Positions 21,823 to 25,930 of a stretch of DNA of 25,930 bases are shown one piece after another (the first letter of the stretch is position 1; each line of letters begins with the position of its first letter). Made by a program: the position numbers and the translations under genes. The notes under the pieces are model-generated. The model saw only the letters and a list, made by a program, of their open reading frames with translations, searched no databases and was not told the DNA's origin. The DNA is from Flavobacteriales bacterium (GTDB lineage: Bacteria > Bacteroidota > Bacteroidia > Flavobacteriales_D > CANHHI01): the NCBI GenBank assembly GCA_947460225.1, contig CANHHI010000005.1:1-25930 (forward strand), read 5' to 3'.

Positions 21823-23382
21823 TTATTTGTTAATTTCTGTAAAAATTATACGTAAACCCGTGTTCAATCTATTCATAGTTTCGTCTTTACCAAGAATGCT
21901 GGCGATGACAAACAGAGACGCACCAGAGCTTCTGCCTGTTAAAGAAAACCTAAACAATGGCATAGCCTCGCCTTGGGATATATTTTCGCTCGCTATAAAA
22001 GATTTAAATTGGGTTTCTATATTTTCCGCAGTCCATGTATTTACCTTTTCTAGGGACAGCAGTAATTTTTGCATAACTTCTTTTGAGTTTTCTTTAACTT
22101 TTTTTGCAATTGCTTCGGTATCATACGCAAAATCAGATGTAAAAAAGAAAGGCTCAAACAAATCCGCCACAAAATGCGCACGTTCTTTCATGAGTGCTGC
22201 GATTTGCGGTAATTTTTCAGTAGCCGTAAAACTAATATTTCGTTTTTCTAATTCTTTGGCAAGCATAAGTCCTAACTCTTCATCGCTATACATGCGCAGG
22301 TATTGCTGGTTGTACCACAAGGTTTTTTCCACATCAAACTTAGCGCCCGACTTACCCACTCTTTCTAAAGAAAATAAATTTATTGCCTCTTCTCTTGACA
22401 AAATGTCCACGTTTCCGCCAGGATGCCAGCCCAAAAGCGCCATCATATTGATAAAAGCATCAGGAAAATAGCCTTTTTCTCTATATCCCGAAGAAATTTC
22501 ACCCGTTTCAGGATCTTGCCATTGCAAGGGGAATACAGGGAACCCCAATCTGTCGCCATCTCTTTTGCTCAATTTGCCGTTACCATCTGGTTTGAGTATC
22601 AAAGGCAAATGCGCAAATTTTGGCATTTTGTCTGCCCAACCAAAGCATTGGTACATAAACACATGCAAAGGCAGAGAAGGCAACCATTCCTCACCACGTA
22701 TGACGTGCGTGATTTCCATTAAGTAATCATCTACAATGTTTGCCAAATGGTAAGTTGGCATGCCATCGGATTTATACAAAACTTTATCGTCTAAATTGTC
22801 TGTATTCACCACAATCCAACCTCGGATTTCATCGTGAAAACGCAGTTCTTGATTTTTTGGAATTTTCATGCGCACCACATAAGGCTCGCCCGCAGCTAAG
22901 CGTTTTTGCACGTCCTCCACAGGTAAACTCAAAGAATTTTTCATGTTTTGGCGGGTAATGTGGTTATACTGGGGTGCCGCCACTTTGGCTCTTTTTAAGC
23001 GTTCCCGCATCTCCTCTAACTCCTCGGGTGTGTCAAAAGCATAATACGCATGACCATCTTGCAACAACTGTTCTACGTATTTTTTATAAATCCCTGCTTC
23101 TTTCCTATCCGATTGCCTATACGGCGCATGCTTGCCTTCGCCAAAACCAATGCCTTCATTGGGGCATATTCCACACCAAGTCAAGGCTTCTATGATATAT
23201 GCTTCTGCGCCAGGCACAAAGCGGGTTTGGTCGGTATCCTCTATGCGCAGAATAAAATCTCCGCCATGTTTTTTCGCAAAAAGATAATTGTATAAAGCGG
23301 TTCTAACACCGCCCAAATGCAGTGCACCAGTCGGACTTGGCGCAAAACGCACACGCACTTTTCTGTTTTCAGTTGTAGCCAT
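21823..23382 (-). CDS. gltX: Glutamate--tRNA ligase
   Basis: The product has 519 residues, a class I synthetase that charges tRNA-Glu with glutamate. Both ATP-binding signatures are present: FAPSPTGALHLGG (13-25, the HIGH-type site with H22) and KLSKR (270-274, the KMSKS loop). RIEDTDQTRF, YHLANIVDD and HVIRGEEWLPS are as in other GluRS. The C-terminal anticodon-binding domain is complete. The start ATG at 23382 is 12 bp after mltG. Bacteroidota that lack GlnRS may use GltX for both tRNAs, but the window does not show the amidotransferase. Confidence 0.97.
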   Translation of the reverse strand: MATTENRKVRVRFAPSPTGALHLGGVRTALYNYLFAKKHGGDFILRIEDTDQTRFVPGAEAYIIEALTWCGICPNEGIGFGEGKHAPYRQSDRKEAGIYKKYVEQLLQDGHAYYAFDTPEELEEMRERLKRAKVAAPQYNHITRQNMKNSLSLPVEDVQKRLAAGEPYVVRMKIPKNQELRFHDEIRGWIVVNTDNLDDKVLYKSDGMPTYHLANIVDDYLMEITHVIRGEEWLPSLPLHVFMYQCFGWADKMPKFAHLPLILKPDGNGKLSKRDGDRLGFPVFPLQWQDPETGEISSGYREKGYFPDAFINMMALLGWHPGGNVDILSREEAINLFSLERVGKSGAKFDVEKTLWYNQQYLRMYSDEELGLMLAKELEKRNISFTATEKLPQIAALMKERAHFVADLFEPFFFTSDFAYDTEAIAKKVKENSKEVMQKLLLSLEKVNTWTAENIETQFKSFIASENISQGEAMPLFRFSLTGRSSGASLFVIASILGKDETMNRLNTGLRIIFTEINK

Positions 23383-23394
23383 TGAAAATATTTT

Positions 23395-24435
23395 TTATCT
23401 AATAATTTTTTGTTGGTTGAGCCATTGTTGGTAACTTCTAGCGTTTTTTTGGTGGTCTATAAAAGAACTTGCAAACAAGTGCTTGCCTGAATAACCCGGA
23501 CTTGCACACATGTAAATGTAGTTATGGGTTTTGGGATTGAGCACAGCGTCTATAATGTGTTTTTCAGGCACGTTGATAGGACCGGGTGGCAAACCGTAAT
23601 TTCTATACGTATTATAAGGGTGATTGTGTTGCAGATGTTCGTTTAAAATTCTGCGCAAACCAAAATTGCCCACCGCATATTTTACCGTAGGGTCGGATTG
23701 CAATTTCATGCGTTTGTGCAGTCTATTGATATACAAACCTGCAATAATAGGCTGTTCATCGGCATGGACCTCTTGTTCGGCTTTTACAATAGACGCCAAA
23801 GTGGTTACTTGAATGGGATTTAAACCTATTTTTTTTGCCCTTTCCAACCTATAATCAGACCAAAACTTTTTATATTCTCTGTTCATGCGGGCAATAAATT
23901 CCTCCGCAGAAGTATTCCAAGAAAAAGAATAGGTATCCGGCACAAACATTGCCATGAACGTGCTTTGACTAAGCCCATATTTTTTTTGCTGATGTGGATC
24001 CCGCAAGGCACGAATTAGACTCAAACTATCCGATTCTATTTGTTTCGACACTTTGCCTGCCAGCTCTTCAAAGTTGCGCACATTGTTGAAAGTAACCGCA
24101 ACAGGCAAAACCCCTCTGCCCGCACGCAAGGTATTGATGACATCGTTGTGCGTAAAAAAAGGCTCTATTTTATACTTGCCCGCCACCACGTGTTTAGCAG
24201 TATAATGTTTTAATTCCGATAAATCTATAAAATGTTCCGCATCGGCAATAATGCCCTCCCTTTGGAGCATATAGGCTACATTTTGATGATTGGCGTAACT
24301 GTTTACATACACATATTTCCCGCCAAGCACCTGCTCACGTGCGTAAAACCAAAGAAATATTTTGTGCCAAAAAATAAACGCACCCAGTAGAAATATCAGC
24401 AAGCCAATGCCAGAGAATATCTTTATTTTCTTCAT
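23395..24435 (-). CDS. mltG: Endolytic murein transglycosylase MltG
   Basis: The product has 346 residues. MltG cuts nascent glycan strands on the periplasmic side of the inner membrane and may limit chain length. One helix (about 8-30) anchors the protein, a LysM-like small domain follows, then the YceG domain with LASIVKAEQEVHADEQ; E220 matches the catalytic glutamate of E. coli MltG. GLYINRL, LQSDPTVKYAVG and GLPPGPINVP are family motifs, and the C-terminus has GYSGKHLFASS. It starts 27 bp after ribF and 12 bp before gltX, and has a -7 element (TATCTTTG) of its own in the first gap. Confidence 0.95.
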   Translation of the reverse strand: MKKIKIFSGIGLLIFLLGAFIFWHKIFLWFYAREQVLGGKYVYVNSYANHQNVAYMLQREGIIADAEHFIDLSELKHYTAKHVVAGKYKIEPFFTHNDVINTLRAGRGVLPVAVTFNNVRNFEELAGKVSKQIESDSLSLIRALRDPHQQKKYGLSQSTFMAMFVPDTYSFSWNTSAEEFIARMNREYKKFWSDYRLERAKKIGLNPIQVTTLASIVKAEQEVHADEQPIIAGLYINRLHKRMKLQSDPTVKYAVGNFGLRRILNEHLQHNHPYNTYRNYGLPPGPINVPEKHIIDAVLNPKTHNYIYMCASPGYSGKHLFASSFIDHQKNARSYQQWLNQQKIIR

Positions 24436-24443
24436 AAGTATTG

Positions 24444-24451
24444 CAAAGATA
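24444..24451 (-). promoter_or_regulatory. Promoter element for mltG-gltX
   Basis: TATCTTTG on the minus strand is an exact TAnnTTTG element in the 27-bp gap after ribF, 8 bp before the mltG ATG. No -33 TTG at the standard distance is evident. Confidence 0.45.
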
Positions 24452-24462
24452 TAAAAAACCTG

Positions 24463-25398
24463 TCAAAGGTCTTTGGTTTTCAACAATTTTTCCACATTTT
24501 TTTTATCGACCGCTAGTGCATTTTGCAGGGCGTCAATACTTTCAAAACGCTTTTCCTCCCTCAAAAAACAAACAAATGCTACGTCTATTTTTTCGCCGTA
24601 TAAATCGCCTTGAAAATCCAAAATATGCACCTCTATTTGTTGCGTGTTTGCCTCTGAAATGGTTGGTCTTGTGCCAATATTGAGCATGCCTTTGTAAACG
24701 CCCGATTCCAGCGTAACCCAAACCGCATAAACGCCTGGTTTTGGCAGTATTTTTTCCGCTTCTATTGCCCGAAGATTTGCCGTTGGAAAACCAATGGTTC
24801 TACCTATGGCTTGACCGTGTATAACTTCCGCTTGCCAAGTATAATCATAGCCCAACAAAAGGTTTGCCTTTTGAACCGCTCCCAATCTGAGCAATTGCCT
24901 AATTTCCGTAGAGCTTACTTTGTTTTGTTCTACATACTGGGCTGGCAATTGCATCACCTCCATGCCCAAATGCGGGGCGTAATCACAGATTAAATCCCAG
25001 TTGCCCAAGCGGTCTTTGCCAAATTTATGGTCATAGCCCACCAATAAAAATTTAACTTGCAAAACTTCGCTTAAAAACAGCAAATACCGCTGGGGGGTTA
25101 TTTGGGAAAATTCCGTGGTAAATTCTTGCACAAACAAATGCTGTATGCCTATTTTTGCCAAAAGGTATCGTTTTTGGGCAAAAGTAGTGAGCATGCTGAT
25201 TGGATTTGTTGCTGTATCTAAAACACGTTTGGGATTTTTATCAAAACTCAATACGCCTGTTTGTAAATTTCTTTTGCCCGCTTCTTGCATCAAAAGTTCT
25301 AGCAAGACTTTATGCCCCAAATGCACGCCATCAAAATTGCCGATAGTAACCGCCAAAGGCTCATTGATGCTTTTTGTGGGATTTACATGAATTTGCAT
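24463..25398 (-). CDS. ribF: Bifunctional riboflavin kinase / FAD synthetase
   Basis: The product has 311 residues from the ATG at 25398; the further start at 25407 is TTG and forms part of a -7 element. It makes FMN from riboflavin and then FAD, both with ATP, in the cytoplasm. The N-terminal FAD synthetase domain has GNFDGVHLGH (20-29, with the nucleotidyl-transfer HxGH at 26-29) and VSSTEIR (161-167). The C-terminal riboflavin kinase domain has GRTIGFPTAN (199-208), PKPGVYAVWV and a GMLNIGTRPT segment. The flavins serve lpdA and many other enzymes. The gene is divergent from the DUF2723 gene and is the first of a ribF-mltG-gltX run. Confidence 0.97.
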   Translation of the reverse strand: MQIHVNPTKSINEPLAVTIGNFDGVHLGHKVLLELLMQEAGKRNLQTGVLSFDKNPKRVLDTATNPISMLTTFAQKRYLLAKIGIQHLFVQEFTTEFSQITPQRYLLFLSEVLQVKFLLVGYDHKFGKDRLGNWDLICDYAPHLGMEVMQLPAQYVEQNKVSSTEIRQLLRLGAVQKANLLLGYDYTWQAEVIHGQAIGRTIGFPTANLRAIEAEKILPKPGVYAVWVTLESGVYKGMLNIGTRPTISEANTQQIEVHILDFQGDLYGEKIDVAFVCFLREEKRFESIDALQNALAVDKKNVEKLLKTKDL

Positions 25399-25404
25399 GG
25401 GGCG

Positions 25405-25412
25405 CAAAATTA
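25405..25412 (-). promoter_or_regulatory. Promoter element for ribF
   Basis: TAATTTTG on the minus strand is an exact TAnnTTTG element only 6 bp from the ribF ATG (25398), so the transcript would be leaderless or almost so. Confidence 0.5.
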
Positions 25413-25447
25413 AGCGAATTTTTACTAAAAATCAAGCTGTTTTTTTG

Positions 25448-25455
25448 TAAATTTG
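25448..25455 (+). promoter_or_regulatory. Promoter element for the DUF2723 gene
   Basis: TAAATTTG is an exact TAnnTTTG element, 23 bp before the ATG at 25479. An inverted repeat (25457-25473) fills most of the space up to the start codon. Confidence 0.5.
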
Positions 25456-25456
25456 C

Positions 25457-25473
25457 AGAGCCTATTTGGCTCT
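25457..25473. repeat. Inverted repeat between promoter and start of the DUF2723 gene
   Basis: AGAGCC (25457-25462), loop TATTT, GGCTCT (25468-25473): a perfect 6-bp stem lying where transcription should begin, 5 bp before the start codon. It could be a protein-binding site, or hold the ribosome site when transcribed in full from a promoter further upstream. Confidence 0.4.
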
Positions 25474-25478
25474 ATATT

Positions 25479-25930
25479 ATGCAAATACGTCATTCTTTTG
25501 AATTTTGGAACAAAACAGCAGGTTTTGGCTTGTTTTTTATATCCATTTTGGTTTATACCTTAACCCTAGAACCCAGCACGAGCCTTTGGGATTGCGCCGA
25601 ATACATCACCTCTAGTTACTTATTGCAAATAGGACACCCGCCAGGCGCACCCATTTTTGCCATGCTTGCCAGATTATTTGCCGTGTGTGGGGAATTTTTT
25701 GGGCTTAGCCCAGCGTTTAGCATCAATTTAATGAATGCTATTTTTGCATCTCTTGGCGTGTTTTGGGTGTATCATAGCACGGTTTTGCTTGCCAAAAAAA
25801 TCGCCTTGCAGTGTTGTACGATACTAGACACCAATAAAACGATTGCTATTATTGGTAGCGGTGTGGTGTCGGCAAGTAGCTTGATTTTTTTAGACACCTA
25901 TTGGTTTAACGCCACCGAAGCCGAGGTTTA
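25479..25930 (+). CDS. DUF2723 (TMEM260-like) membrane protein, 5' part
   Basis: The frame from the ATG at 25479 stays open to the end of the window (150 codons) with no stop. The first hydrophobic helix (about 14-32) is followed by SLWDCAEYITSSYLLQIGHP and PGAPIFAMLARLF, the N-terminal signature of DUF2723: an acidic DCAE and the H-P-P-G pair in the first extracytoplasmic loop. Further helices lie at about 78-105 and 121-140. The family is a multi-pass glycosyltransferase-C-like type whose animal member TMEM260 is a protein O-mannosyltransferase. The bacterial role is less clear, and lipid-linked sugar transfer to exported proteins is an inference. Full members often exceed 900 residues, so most of the gene lies beyond the window. 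Confidence 0.88.
   Translation, partial: MQIRHSFEFWNKTAGFGLFFISILVYTLTLEPSTSLWDCAEYITSSYLLQIGHPPGAPIFAMLARLFAVCGEFFGLSPAFSINLMNAIFASLGVFWVYHSTVLLAKKIALQCCTILDTNKTIAIIGSGVVSASSLIFLDTYWFNATEAEV

Noticed and set aside
21827..22471. A 214-codon plus-strand open frame opposite gltX
   Set aside because: gltX is complete and well conserved on the other strand; this frame shows serine/lysine-rich shadow composition and no family features.
1..25930. A defence, toxin, secondary-metabolite or mobile-island system
   Set aside because: I looked for transposases, integrases, restriction, CRISPR, toxin-antitoxin and biosynthetic genes on both strands and found none; the gene set is mainly core housekeeping.

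Overview
The window looks like ordinary chromosome of a member of the Bacteroidota, possibly Cytophagales-like, though the exact order cannot be read from the sequence. The reasons are: exact copies of the Bacteroidota -7 promoter element TAnnTTTG sit in almost every gap that should hold a promoter; Bacteroidota-type families are present (BT_3928-like DoxX/MauE protein, DUF1599 protein, GLUG-repeat lipoprotein, DUF2723 membrane protein); and the base composition is AT-rich with little Shine-Dalgarno signal. There are 22 complete or nearly complete protein genes plus two partial ones at the edges. I see no tRNA, rRNA, CRISPR array, transposase, phage or recognisable defence genes.

Layout. 1-472: the tail of a probable membrane protein, then about 375 bp without a gene that carries a run of small palindromes of REP type. 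473-1832: an outer-membrane barrel-like protein and a divergent short-chain dehydrogenase. 1873-13029: an 11 kb run of eight minus-strand genes, read in the order DUF1599 protein, BT_3928-like protein, tpiA, prmA, a 1546-residue exported protein of unknown function, an SDF-family symporter, plsY, and an exported helical-repeat protein. Neighbours are separated by 0-35 bp or overlap, so this is probably one operon with an internal promoter before the symporter. 13108-17125: a small lipoprotein, lpdA and lnt (minus, overlapping by ATGA), and divergent pssA. 17242-20323: dxs, a gap with two terminators, a promoter and a possible small RNA or attenuator, then csaA, a hotdog thioesterase and an 84-residue protein overlapping one another. 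20363-25398: ribF, mltG, gltX and a GLUG lipoprotein on the minus strand. 25479 onward: the start of a DUF2723 gene, divergent from ribF.

The genes mostly serve core cell-envelope and housekeeping work: phospholipid synthesis (plsY, pssA), lipoprotein maturation (lnt), murein synthesis (mltG), isoprenoid precursors (dxs), flavin cofactors (ribF), glutamyl-tRNA (gltX), glycolysis (tpiA) and 2-oxoacid dehydrogenases (lpdA). The least explained items are the 1546-residue exported protein in the tpiA-prmA run, the promoter-terminator unit at 19237-19340, the altered substrate and sodium-site residues of the symporter, and the REP cluster at 231-475. Four genes have an in-frame TTG upstream of the true ATG that would give a false extension (9625, 10448, 21772, 25407; also 4970 for the symporter); I use the ATG in each case.
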